DNA of 14,488 bases. It comes from Ferrovibrio sp046294345. GTDB taxonomy: Bacteria > Pseudomonadota > Alphaproteobacteria > Ferrovibrionales > Ferrovibrionaceae. A program made the translations under genes and the position numbers. Positions 6,669 through 13,419 of the stretch are shown in pieces. Numbering within the stretch: the stretch's first letter is position 1; every line of letters begins with the position of its first letter. Where the stretch lies: positions 1 to 14,488 of the forward strand of contig JBKBJT010000061.1 of the NCBI GenBank assembly GCA_046294345.1, read 5' to 3'. The notes beneath the pieces were generated by a model, which saw only the letters and a program-made list of their open reading frames with translations, made no database searches and was not told the origin of the DNA.

Positions 6669-8291
6669 TCACCGCTTTTTGCGCGCCCGGAAATCGTAAA
6701 TTCCGGGCCGCTGGCGCGGGTCTTCGCCGGGTTTGAAAATCTGCGTCTTCTGCACCTTCTGGGTGCCGGTGGTGGGCAGGCTGTCGACGAACAGGAGCCA
6801 GCCCGGTGCCTTGAAATAGGCCAGCCGCTCGAAGCTCCAGGCAAACAACGCCTCGGCCAATTCGGGCGTCGGCTGCACGCCCGGCATCGGCAGGATGCAG
6901 GCCATCACCTCTTCCTCGCGGAGTTCATCAGGCGCAGCCAGCACCGCCACCTGCGCCACGGCATCATGGGCCTGCAAACAGGCTTCGATCTCGGCGGCGG
7001 CGATGTTCTCGCCCGAACGGCGGATGATGTTTTTCTTGCGGTCGACGAAATAGATCATGCCGTCTTCGGACTGCCGCACCACGTCGCCGGTATGGAACCA
7101 GCCGCCGGCCCAGGATTCCTCGGTGGCCTTTTCGTTCTTCAGATAGCCCGAAAAGAAGCCACGGCGCGGATCGGCCGCCGAATGTCGCACCAGCAATTCG
7201 CCTTCCTGTCCGCGCGCCACCTCGCGGCCGTCTTCGCCCGCCACCATGGCCTCAAAACCCGGCAGCGGCCGGCCGAAGGCGCGTGTGTCGATCTGGCGCG
7301 GCTCGTGACAGTCGGCAAATATGCGGCCGGTCTCGGTCATGCCCCAGACCTCGACCAGCGGAAAACCGAAACGGTCCTCGAAGGGCTTGTGCAATTGCGG
7401 CTCGACGCCGGCGCCGAGGCCGAAGCGCACGCAATGACGCTTTTCGTCTTCCGTCACCGGCTGGTTGAGCAGCAGCGGCGGCACGACGCCCAGATAGTGG
7501 ATGATGGTGGCCCGCGTTTCGGCCACCTCCTGCCACCAGCGGTTCGGGCTGAAGCGTTCGGTCAGGATCAGGCAATTGGCGGTCAGCATGGCGCAGGTTG
7601 CCGTCACCGCGCCATGATTCATGTGGAAGAGCGGCAACGGATTATAGAAACGGTCCTCGCCGTGTTTCACGGTCAGCAGGCCACCGATATCGCGATACCA
7701 AGCGCCTGCATTCAGGGCATAGAAATTGGTGAGCACGCAGCCCTTGGGTCGCCCCGTGGTGCCCGAGGTGTAGAGCAGGTTGCATTCGGTATCGTGGCTT
7801 GGTGTGCCGGTGCGGGCCTTGGCCACAGGCGCCGGGAAAGTGGCTGGCAGGCTGCCGGCATCCAGTACCGGCAGCGGCTTTTCGCTGCGATCGGCGGCCA
7901 CTTTCAGCATATCGGCCACGCGATGCGGCGCGGCCACCACCAGGTCGGCCTCGGAATGCTGCATCTGATAGAGCATTTCATCGTGCCGATAATCGGGATT
8001 GACCGGCACGATGCCGCAGCCGAGGGCGTTCAGCGCCAGGTAATGGAAGAAAAAGTCCGGCCGCATCTCCAGCAGCAGGCCGACGCGATGGCCGATGCCA
8101 TAACCGGCAGCGGCATAACGGCCGCGCAGGTCATCGACGATCCGCGCCACCGCGCCGTAACTCAGTTCCTGCCCATCCGGCGCATAATCCCGCCCCGGAC
8201 GCGACGGCACACAGAGGAAGCCGTTTTCCGGATGCCTGCGCGCCGTAGCGGCGAAAGCTTCATAAACCGATGGCGGCAGCGCCTCTGGCAT
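6669..8291 (-). CDS. AMP-forming acyl-CoA ligase (CaiC-like)
   Basis: This 540-residue ANL-superfamily enzyme activates a carboxylic acid with ATP to an acyl-adenylate and then a CoA thioester. Core motifs in order are YTSGTTGRPKG (174-184, phosphate loop), VWGMTETGR (315-323), GWFHTGDVV (397-405), VDRKKNIIRRSGENIAAAEIE (416-436, hinge and CoA region), and PTTGTQKVQK (507-516) holding the probable catalytic lysine K513. The usual TGK at that last site reads TQK. Overall resemblance is to the crotonobetaine/carnitine-CoA ligase and fatty-acyl ligase groups, but the acid cannot be assigned. There is no signal peptide. ATG 8291 has GGAGG nine bases upstream. It follows uppP by 30 bases and is probably in the same transcript, although the functions seem unrelated. 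A role in aromatic acid activation alongside pobA is conceivable but unsupported. Confidence 0.9.
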   Translation of the reverse strand: MPEALPPSVYEAFAATARRHPENGFLCVPSRPGRDYAPDGQELSYGAVARIVDDLRGRYAAAGYGIGHRVGLLLEMRPDFFFHYLALNALGCGIVPVNPDYRHDEMLYQMQHSEADLVVAAPHRVADMLKVAADRSEKPLPVLDAGSLPATFPAPVAKARTGTPSHDTECNLLYTSGTTGRPKGCVLTNFYALNAGAWYRDIGGLLTVKHGEDRFYNPLPLFHMNHGAVTATCAMLTANCLILTERFSPNRWWQEVAETRATIIHYLGVVPPLLLNQPVTEDEKRHCVRFGLGAGVEPQLHKPFEDRFGFPLVEVWGMTETGRIFADCHEPRQIDTRAFGRPLPGFEAMVAGEDGREVARGQEGELLVRHSAADPRRGFFSGYLKNEKATEESWAGGWFHTGDVVRQSEDGMIYFVDRKKNIIRRSGENIAAAEIEACLQAHDAVAQVAVLAAPDELREEEVMACILPMPGVQPTPELAEALFAWSFERLAYFKAPGWLLFVDSLPTTGTQKVQKTQIFKPGEDPRQRPGIYDFRARKKR

Positions 8292-8321
8292 GGACGGTTT
8301 CCTCCGGGTCTTTTTTCATTA

Positions 8322-9122
8322 TCAACGCAGGCCCAGGACGGCCAGCATCACCAGGCCGATGGCAATGCGGTAAATGGCGAACGGCACGAAGCCGTAGCGG
8401 TTGATGAAGGCGATCACCCCGCGCACCACCAGGGCAGCGCTGATGAACGACACGATCAGCCCGACCGCAATCAGGCCCAGGCCATCCAGCGTGAGGCCCG
8501 ACCAGTTCTTGTAGAGGTCGTAACTGGTGGCCGCCACCATGGTGGGCACGGCCAGGAAGAAGGAGTATTCGGCCGCCGCCGCACGCTGCACACCCAGCAG
8601 GCGCGCGCCCATGATGGTGGCCCCCGAGCGCGACACGCCCGGGATCATGGCCAGACATTGCAGCAGGCCGATCCTGAGGCTGAGGCCGAAGGTGAAGTCG
8701 TCCACGCCGCGCACCTCGCCCCGGCCGACGAAACGCTCGATCAGCAGAATGGCGATGCCGCCGACGACCAGCGCCACAGAAACGACCCAGGGATTGAACA
8801 GCACGCCCTTGATGAAACCATGGGCGAAGAAGCCGATCACCAGGGCCGGCACCACGCCCAGCAGCACATTGACGGTGAAGCGGTTGGCGGTCTCGTCCCG
8901 CCCCAACCCGATCAGGGTATCGAACAGCCGCTGCCAGTAGACCACGCAGACAGCCAGGATGGCGCCAAGCTGGATGGCGATCTCGAACACCTTGCCGGGC
9001 GGGCCCTCGAACCCGAGCAGATCGATCAGGAGGATCAGGTGGCCGGTCGAGGAAACCGGAATGAATTCGGTCAGTCCCTCGACAATCCCGAGGAAGGCGG
9101 CCTGCAGGTAATCGGTCAGCAT
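8322..9122 (-). CDS. uppP: Undecaprenyl-diphosphatase (UppP/BacA)
   Basis: This integral membrane phosphatase dephosphorylates undecaprenyl diphosphate to recycle the lipid carrier for peptidoglycan and other envelope polymers; overproduction gives bacitracin resistance in other bacteria. It has 266 residues, the family's usual length, and many hydrophobic helices. Both catalytic boxes are present: VEGLTEFIPVSSTGHLIL (14-31) with E15, E19 and S25, and PGVSRSGATIMGARLLG (161-177) with R165. The start is ATG 9122 (MLTDYLQAAFLG), as in the family; the frame is open to 9236 but the added residues are not conserved-looking. AGGG about nine bases upstream is a modest ribosome binding site. The acyl-CoA ligase gene follows 30 bases downstream. 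A GACTC methylation-type site lies in its upstream region at 9218-9222. Confidence 0.96.
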   Translation of the reverse strand: MLTDYLQAAFLGIVEGLTEFIPVSSTGHLILLIDLLGFEGPPGKVFEIAIQLGAILAVCVVYWQRLFDTLIGLGRDETANRFTVNVLLGVVPALVIGFFAHGFIKGVLFNPWVVSVALVVGGIAILLIERFVGRGEVRGVDDFTFGLSLRIGLLQCLAMIPGVSRSGATIMGARLLGVQRAAAAEYSFFLAVPTMVAATSYDLYKNWSGLTLDGLGLIAVGLIVSFISAALVVRGVIAFINRYGFVPFAIYRIAIGLVMLAVLGLR

Positions 9123-9282
9123 GGGTATAGGCCCTGCAGAACCAGTGTTGAAAGCAAGCTTGTGAGAGGCACCGGATGACCCTGCTTCGCATATGGAACA
9201 AAAATGATACGCACCCCGACTCAGCAAGGGCGGCACCTATCAAACCCCGCCTGCGGTGCTGCGGGAAGACCCGGCAGGTAAA

Positions 9283-9330
9283 GAAACAAGGGTCGATGAA
9301 ACAAGTGCCCGGTCCGGGCGTTTTGTTTCA
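9283..9330. promoter_or_regulatory. GAAACAA repeat cluster with hairpin upstream of a membrane peptide gene
   Basis: GAAACAAG occurs at 9283-9290 and again at 9298-9305, 15 bases apart. The second lies in TGAAACAA (9297-9304), which is a perfect inverted match to TTGTTTCA (9323-9330). Between these arms sits a second perfect GC stem, GCCCGG (9307-9312) and CCGGGC (9314-9319). Together they can fold into one 34-base hairpin with a small internal bulge. On the + strand the GC stem is followed by TTTTGTTT, so it also resembles an intrinsic terminator or attenuator. It ends 18 bases before the AAGGAG of the peptide gene. It may be a repressor operator, an attenuator, or both; no sequence evidence decides. 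Confidence 0.5.
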
Positions 9331-9360
9331 GTAAAAGCACTTCAGGATAAGGAGACTACG

Positions 9361-9438
9361 ATGCGGGCCATTCTGCTTTGGCTGCTGGGGATACCCATCC
9401 CGATCATCATTCTGCTGTTCCTGTTCGGGATATTCTGA
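9361..9438 (+). CDS. 25-residue hydrophobic membrane peptide
   Basis: The peptide starts MRAILLW and is almost wholly hydrophobic, with a central GIPIPIII turn that puts two prolines in a single predicted transmembrane helix; the only charge is the arginine at position 2, which favours an N-in orientation. ATG 9361 has a strong ribosome binding site, AAGGAG at 9349-9354, six bases upstream, better than most larger genes in this window. The frame is open further upstream (a 60-codon version from 9256), but that would read through the hairpin and repeats and has no comparable ribosome binding site. No function is recognised. Small single-helix peptides of this kind often bind and tune larger membrane proteins or respond to envelope stress, but this is inference. 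It is a lone + strand gene between uppP and the GIY-YIG gene. Confidence 0.65.
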   Translation: MRAILLWLLGIPIPIIILLFLFGIF

Positions 9439-9476
9439 TCGCAGCCCCACCCGACCGGTTCAGGCAACGACCGGCC

Positions 9477-10157
9477 TCAGGGCGGCGGCAGGCGCTTGTC
9501 CCGCAATTCAACCAATCCCAGCCGGCCCATGCGCGAGGCGACGGCATCGCGCGAGCGGCCGAACCGCCGGGCGATCTCGGCGGCACGCAGGCCACGCATA
9601 AGCAAGGCACGCAGGGCCTTCTCCTCATGATCGGTCCAGGGTTTGCCGGTATTGGGCGGCTGGCCGAGCTGGCGCACGCGGTGGCGCCGCCGCTCCTCGC
9701 TGTCGGCCGTATGCTCGAACTCGTCCGCGGCCTCAACCCGGAGAATGGTTGTTGTGAGTTTCGGGGCACCGAAGCCTTCGCTGCGGGCAGAATCCCACAG
9801 CCGGCGGCGCTCGCCGCTATCGCTCGGTACGTTGAGCAGCGGGGCACCCCGCTGGCGGAAAATCTCGATCCAGAAGGCCTCGGCCGAGCGCAACCGGGCC
9901 TCGGCGATATCGGCCTCCAGAACGACGACCAAAGGCACCAGGCCGTTGCGCCGGATCACCTTGATCTTTTCGCCCGACACCGAGTGGCCGCCGGCGAAAT
10001 GCATGCGCTTGCGGGCTTCAAGGTCGCGGGTCAGGCCGACATAGAAAATGCTGTGGTCGCGCGGATCGACCAGCGCGTAGACCAGGCCGCCGGCTTCTGC
10101 CGGCCGATATTCCCCCCGGATGGCGTTCTGGCCACCATCCCCGTATGCACCGACCAT
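9477..10157 (-). CDS. GIY-YIG nuclease-like protein with C-terminal GcrA/SANT-like DNA-binding domain
   Basis: This 226-residue protein has two domains. Residues 23-110 match the GIY-YIG nuclease pattern: LVY (25-27) and YVG (39-41) in place of GIY and YIG, T43, the catalytic-type arginine R49, H53, a glutamate in AEAFWIEIF (E93) and a closing LLN (107-109). The metal-binding and catalytic positions therefore look intact. A charged linker (111-170) follows. Residues 173-215 (PWTDHEEKALRALLMRGLRA... to GRLGL) look like the tryptophan-led helix-turn-helix of GcrA or a Myb/SANT-type domain: W174, E178-E179, a GLRAAEIARRFGRSRDAV core, then RMGRLGL. No recognisable ribosome binding site precedes ATG 10157. 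The upstream 121 bases are AT-rich. It is on the parC strand but separate from parC. It could be a repair or recombination nuclease, a homing-type endonuclease, or a regulator with a retired nuclease fold. Confidence 0.75.
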   Translation of the reverse strand: MVGAYGDGGQNAIRGEYRPAEAGGLVYALVDPRDHSIFYVGLTRDLEARKRMHFAGGHSVSGEKIKVIRRNGLVPLVVVLEADIAEARLRSAEAFWIEIFRQRGAPLLNVPSDSGERRRLWDSARSEGFGAPKLTTTILRVEAADEFEHTADSEERRRHRVRQLGQPPNTGKPWTDHEEKALRALLMRGLRAAEIARRFGRSRDAVASRMGRLGLVELRDKRLPPP

Positions 10158-10194
10158 GCGCTACTTTTGAGACAAGCCTACCCTGATCAATGCT

Positions 10195-10226
10195 CTTATA
10201 GAGACGCAATACCCGATTCAAGACTC
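10195..10226 (-). promoter_or_regulatory. Candidate promoter of the GIY-YIG gene with two GANTC sites
   Basis: On the minus strand a -35-like TTGAAT (10221-10216) and a -10-like TATAAG (10200-10195) lie 15 bases apart, short of the usual 17, and about 37 bases before the ATG. Two GANTC motifs, GATTC at 10215-10219 and GACTC at 10222-10226, sit at the -35 region and one overlaps it. In alphaproteobacteria GANTC is methylated by CcrM, and GcrA acts at such promoters. The motif positions are seen; the promoter itself is a guess. Confidence 0.35.
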
Positions 10227-10278
10227 GTTTTGGTTGATGTTTTTGCGGTCTATTCTTGTCTCTGGTCAAAATGACCGG

Positions 10279-12516
10279 CTAGCTGAAGCGGTTATTCTTG
10301 TTGAAGCCGCGCGGCACGATGCGGCCGGCCTGGGCGCGGTCGCCGCGATATTCCTTCAGGTCGGTTTCGGTCTTGGTGCGGCCTGAGGAATCCGTCCAGC
10401 TCAGGCCCTGCTTGAGCGTGAAGGTCTTGGCATCCGACAGGCCGCCATCCTTGTATTTCTGCAGGGTGATGCCGCGGCCCTTGGTCATCTCGGGCAGTTC
10501 GTTAAGCGGGAACAGTAGCAGCTTGCGGTTCTCGCCCACCACAGCCACGGTGTCGCCTTCTACGATGCTGCACACGCAGGCCTCGGCCGGCGCCTGCACG
10601 TTCAGGATCTGCTTGCCCGTGCGCGTGGCGGCCAGCATCTCGGCCTCCGGGCAGACGAAGCCGCGCCCATCGCTGCTCGCCACCAGGAATTTGCGCTCGC
10701 CCTGGTATTTGAAGAGCGTGACGATGTCCTGGTCGTTGCCCAGATCGACAGTGAGGCGCACCGGCTCGCCATGGCCACGGCCGCGCGGCAGCTTGTCGCA
10801 ATTGATGGTGTAGGCGCGGCCGTTGGTGCCGAACAGCACCAGCTTGTCGGTGGTCTCGGCATGCAGCCAGAAACGGCCCTTGTCGCCTTCCTTGTAGGCG
10901 GCCGAGCCGTCATCGGCCACATGGCCCTTGATGGCGCGGATCCAGCCCTTGGCCGAGCAGATCACGGTGATCGGCTCGCGTTCGACCAGCACCTCGAAAG
11001 CCTCTTCCGAGATCACCGGCGCATCGCCAATGGCGGTGCGGCGCTTGCCCAGGGCAGTCTTGGGGCCGAACTGCTTCTTGAGTTCCTGAATCTCGCCGGC
11101 GATGGCCTGCCAGCGCAGGGATTCATCGGCCAGCAGTTTTTTCAGCTCGGCCAGCTCCTTCGACAGCGTCTTGTGCTCGTTGCGCAGCTCCATCTCTTCC
11201 AGCTTGCGCAGACTGCGCAGGCGCATGTTGAGGATGGCCTCGGCCTGCACGTCTGTGAGCTTGAAGCGCTTCATCATCACCGGCTTGGGCTCGTCCTCGC
11301 GCCGGATGATCTCGATCAGCTCGTCGAGGTTGAGATAAGCGATCAGGTAGCCGTCGAGCACTTCCAGGCGATGCTCGATCTTGCCCTGGCGATAGCGGCT
11401 CTTGCGTTCCAGCACCTCGTGACGGTGATTGAGATAGGATTGCAGGGCCTCGCGCAGGTTCATCACCCGCGGCAGCTTGCCGCCATCCAGCACATTGAGG
11501 TTGAGCGGGAAGCGCGTTTCCAGGTCGGTGCTGCGGAACAGGCTTTCCATCAGCACGTCGGGGTCGACATTCTTGCTCTTCGGGATCAGGACAAGGCGGA
11601 TATCCTCGGCCGATTCATCACGCACGTCATCCAGCAGCGGCGCCTTGCGCTCGGTGATCAACTCGGCGATGCGCTCGATCAGCTTGGATTTCTGCACCTG
11701 GTAGGGAATTTCGGTGACGACGATCTGCCAGGTGCCGCGCGGCAGCTCCTCCTTCTGCCACCGGGCGCGATGGCGGAAGCTGCCGCGGCCGGTTTTATAC
11801 GCCTCGATGCGCGAGGAGAGCGGCTCGACCAGCAGCCCGCCGGTGGGGAAATCCGGGCCCTGCACGAACTCCACCAGCTTTTCGATGCCGGCATTGGGAT
11901 GCCTGATCAGATGCAGCAGCGCATCGCACAGCTCGGGCAGGTTATGCGGTGGGATCGAGGTGGCCATGCCCACGGCGATGCCGCTGGCGCCATTGGCCAG
12001 CAGGTTGGGCAGGCCGGCGGGCAGCACCACCGGCTCGTCATTCTCGCCGTCGTAATTGGGGCGGAAATCGACCGTCTCGTCATCGAGATTGGCCAGCAGG
12101 ATATTGGCGACCTCGGTGAGGCGCGCCTCGGTGTATCGCATGGCGGCGGCGTTATCGCCGTCGATATTGCCGAAATTGCCCTGGCCATCGACCAGCGGAT
12201 AGCGCTGGGCGAAATCCTGCGCCAGGCGCACCAGCGCGTCATACACCGACTGGTCGCCATGGGGATGGTATTTACCGATCACGTCGCCGACGACACGGGC
12301 GCATTTCTTGTAGCCGGCATTGGGATCCAGTTTCAGCAGCCGCATGGCGAACAGCACGCGGCGCTGCACCGGCTTCAGGCCGTCGCGCGCATCGGGCAGC
12401 GAGCGCGAGGTGATGGTGCTGAGAGCATAGGCCAGATAACGCTCGGACAGCGCATCGGGCAGCGGCACGTTGCGAATCGATTCGGGGATGTCTTTGGGCG
12501 GCAGATGCTTGCTCAT
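10279..12516 (-). CDS. parC: DNA topoisomerase IV subunit A
   Basis: This 745-residue subunit cuts and rejoins DNA in topoisomerase IV, which decatenates daughter chromosomes together with ParE (not in this window). The N-terminal winged-helix/tower region carries the active-site tyrosine Y128 in AAAMRYTEARLT and the KYHPHGD loop (residues 82-88); the last third is a beta-pinwheel domain (repeats such as GRAYTINCDKLPRGRGHGEPV). It is ParC and not GyrA: shorter, without an evident GyrA box, and next to recO as is common in alphaproteobacteria. The position equal to E. coli ParC Ser80 is Q89, and that of Glu84 is D93. The ATG at 12516 is not preceded by a clear ribosome binding site, yet the N-terminus fits the family. 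It lies 51 bases after recO, probably in one transcript. A weak 5-bp stem (10264-10276) follows its stop. Confidence 0.96.
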   Translation of the reverse strand: MSKHLPPKDIPESIRNVPLPDALSERYLAYALSTITSRSLPDARDGLKPVQRRVLFAMRLLKLDPNAGYKKCARVVGDVIGKYHPHGDQSVYDALVRLAQDFAQRYPLVDGQGNFGNIDGDNAAAMRYTEARLTEVANILLANLDDETVDFRPNYDGENDEPVVLPAGLPNLLANGASGIAVGMATSIPPHNLPELCDALLHLIRHPNAGIEKLVEFVQGPDFPTGGLLVEPLSSRIEAYKTGRGSFRHRARWQKEELPRGTWQIVVTEIPYQVQKSKLIERIAELITERKAPLLDDVRDESAEDIRLVLIPKSKNVDPDVLMESLFRSTDLETRFPLNLNVLDGGKLPRVMNLREALQSYLNHRHEVLERKSRYRQGKIEHRLEVLDGYLIAYLNLDELIEIIRREDEPKPVMMKRFKLTDVQAEAILNMRLRSLRKLEEMELRNEHKTLSKELAELKKLLADESLRWQAIAGEIQELKKQFGPKTALGKRRTAIGDAPVISEEAFEVLVEREPITVICSAKGWIRAIKGHVADDGSAAYKEGDKGRFWLHAETTDKLVLFGTNGRAYTINCDKLPRGRGHGEPVRLTVDLGNDQDIVTLFKYQGERKFLVASSDGRGFVCPEAEMLAATRTGKQILNVQAPAEACVCSIVEGDTVAVVGENRKLLLFPLNELPEMTKGRGITLQKYKDGGLSDAKTFTLKQGLSWTDSSGRTKTETDLKEYRGDRAQAGRIVPRGFNKNNRFS

Positions 12517-12567
12517 GGCGCGTGTTTTACACCAGACGGGACAAAGCTTCCATTCTCGGGCGCGGGT

Positions 12568-13326
12568 TCAGGCGCGCAGAAGGATGTCCAGCAGCCTGGC
12601 GCGGGCCAGCGGCAGCGGCGCGTGCAGCTGGGCGAACAGGCGGTTTTCCAGGAAATGGCCGGTGAGCGCAAAGCCATCAAGAACTTCCTGCCGCGAATCG
12701 CGTTCCCCCGCGCCCTCTCCTGTGCCGCCGCGGCCCGGCACCAGGAAGGCCGGCAGGACCAGCAGGCGCTCGGCATAGGGTGCTGCGGCCTCGGCCGAGA
12801 CGGCGCGGCCGGTGCGCGGCGAGACATGGGTCAGGTTGTCGGGTGCGCCGGTGGCGGCGCAGCTGTCCAGATCGAGGCCATACCCCATCTCGGCCAGCAG
12901 GCCGATCTCCCAGCGCACATAGAGCGCGCCCCAGGATTCGGGCTCGGGCAGGTCGGCCATCAGCGAGAACAGCGCCTTGGTGGCGGCGAACAGGCTGGGG
13001 TGCGGCTCGCGCTCGGGCAGGGCCGCATCGACCATGGCGCAGGCGCAGCTTAAGGCCGCCAGCCGCGCCGGATCGTCCAGCATCAGCGCGGCGGGATGCT
13101 GCAGGGCTTCCAGGGTGTAATAGCCGAGCTGCTCGGAGAGCCGCGCACGCCACTCCGCCCGCACGATCTGCCCCGGCTGGATCGCGCCGCCTCGGCCGCC
13201 GCTCTGGCCCGAGCCGCGCAGCAGCCCGGCATGACGGCCATGGCTTTCGGTCAGCAGCGAGAGGATGCGGGCATTCTCGCCGTGATGCCGCACGCTGAGG
13301 ACAACACCTTCATCCTGCCAGTCCAT
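12568..13326 (-). CDS. recO: DNA repair protein RecO
   Basis: RecO works with RecR (and RecF) to load RecA onto SSB-covered single-stranded DNA in the RecF recombination pathway. The 252-residue product opens with the typical MDWQDEGVVLSVRHHGENARILSLLTESHG OB-fold strand set, has the basic linker GLLRGSGQSGGRGG, and a helical C-terminal domain with SWGALYVRWEIGLLAEMGYGLDLDSCAATG (about 131-160). It keeps only one cysteine (C156) where zinc-finger RecO proteins have four, and SPRTGRAVSAEA follows as in alphaproteobacterial members, so it likely binds no zinc. A low-complexity Gly/Arg/Glu insert (GRGGTGEGAGERDSR) is at 198-212. ATG 13326 lacks a clear ribosome binding site but the N-terminus matches the family. 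The rpoC terminator lies just upstream; parC follows 51 bases downstream. Confidence 0.95.
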   Translation of the reverse strand: MDWQDEGVVLSVRHHGENARILSLLTESHGRHAGLLRGSGQSGGRGGAIQPGQIVRAEWRARLSEQLGYYTLEALQHPAALMLDDPARLAALSCACAMVDAALPEREPHPSLFAATKALFSLMADLPEPESWGALYVRWEIGLLAEMGYGLDLDSCAATGAPDNLTHVSPRTGRAVSAEAAAPYAERLLVLPAFLVPGRGGTGEGAGERDSRQEVLDGFALTGHFLENRLFAQLHAPLPLARARLLDILLRA

Positions 13327-13374
13327 GGGAATGGCTTAAGGTGATTCTGCTGGCTGGACAAGCGCTCATAAAGC

Positions 13375-13400
13375 AAAAGGGCGGCCGATAAAGGCCGCCC
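13375..13400 (-). terminator. Intrinsic terminator of rpoC
   Basis: Read on the minus strand, an 8-bp perfect GC stem GGGCGGCC (13400-13393) and GGCCGCCC (13386-13379) enclose a 6-base loop, followed by TTTT (13378-13375) and then GCTTT. It begins about 20 bases after the rpoC stop codon and ends about 50 bases before the recO start, so rpoC transcription probably ends here and recO needs its own promoter or read-through. Confidence 0.9.
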
Positions 13401-13419
13401 TTCGCATATAGACTATCAC

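Noticed and set aside
5542..6699. 385-codon open frame on the + strand
   Set aside because: Antisense to ctaA, which has all four haem ligands; the frame has no recognisable domain.
6966..9179. 737-codon open frame on the + strand
   Set aside because: It is antisense to the acyl-CoA ligase and uppP, is His/Gln/Arg-rich with no domain, and is typical of antisense frames in GC-rich DNA.
9256..9360. N-terminal extension of the membrane peptide to 60 residues
   Set aside because: It would translate through the hairpin and repeats, lacks a good ribosome binding site, and is compositionally unlike the peptide.
9449..9468. CCGGT/ACCGG inverted repeat after the peptide gene as a terminator
   Set aside because: Five base pairs with a 10-base loop and no T-run in either direction.
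10264..10276. GGTCA-AAA-TGACC stem just after the parC stop as its terminator
   Set aside because: Only a 5-bp stem with no T-run after it on the minus strand; too weak to call.
10771..13053. 760-codon open frame on the + strand
   Set aside because: It is antisense to parC and recO, low-complexity Gln/Leu/Ala composition, and crosses both genes and their gap; a GC-content artefact.
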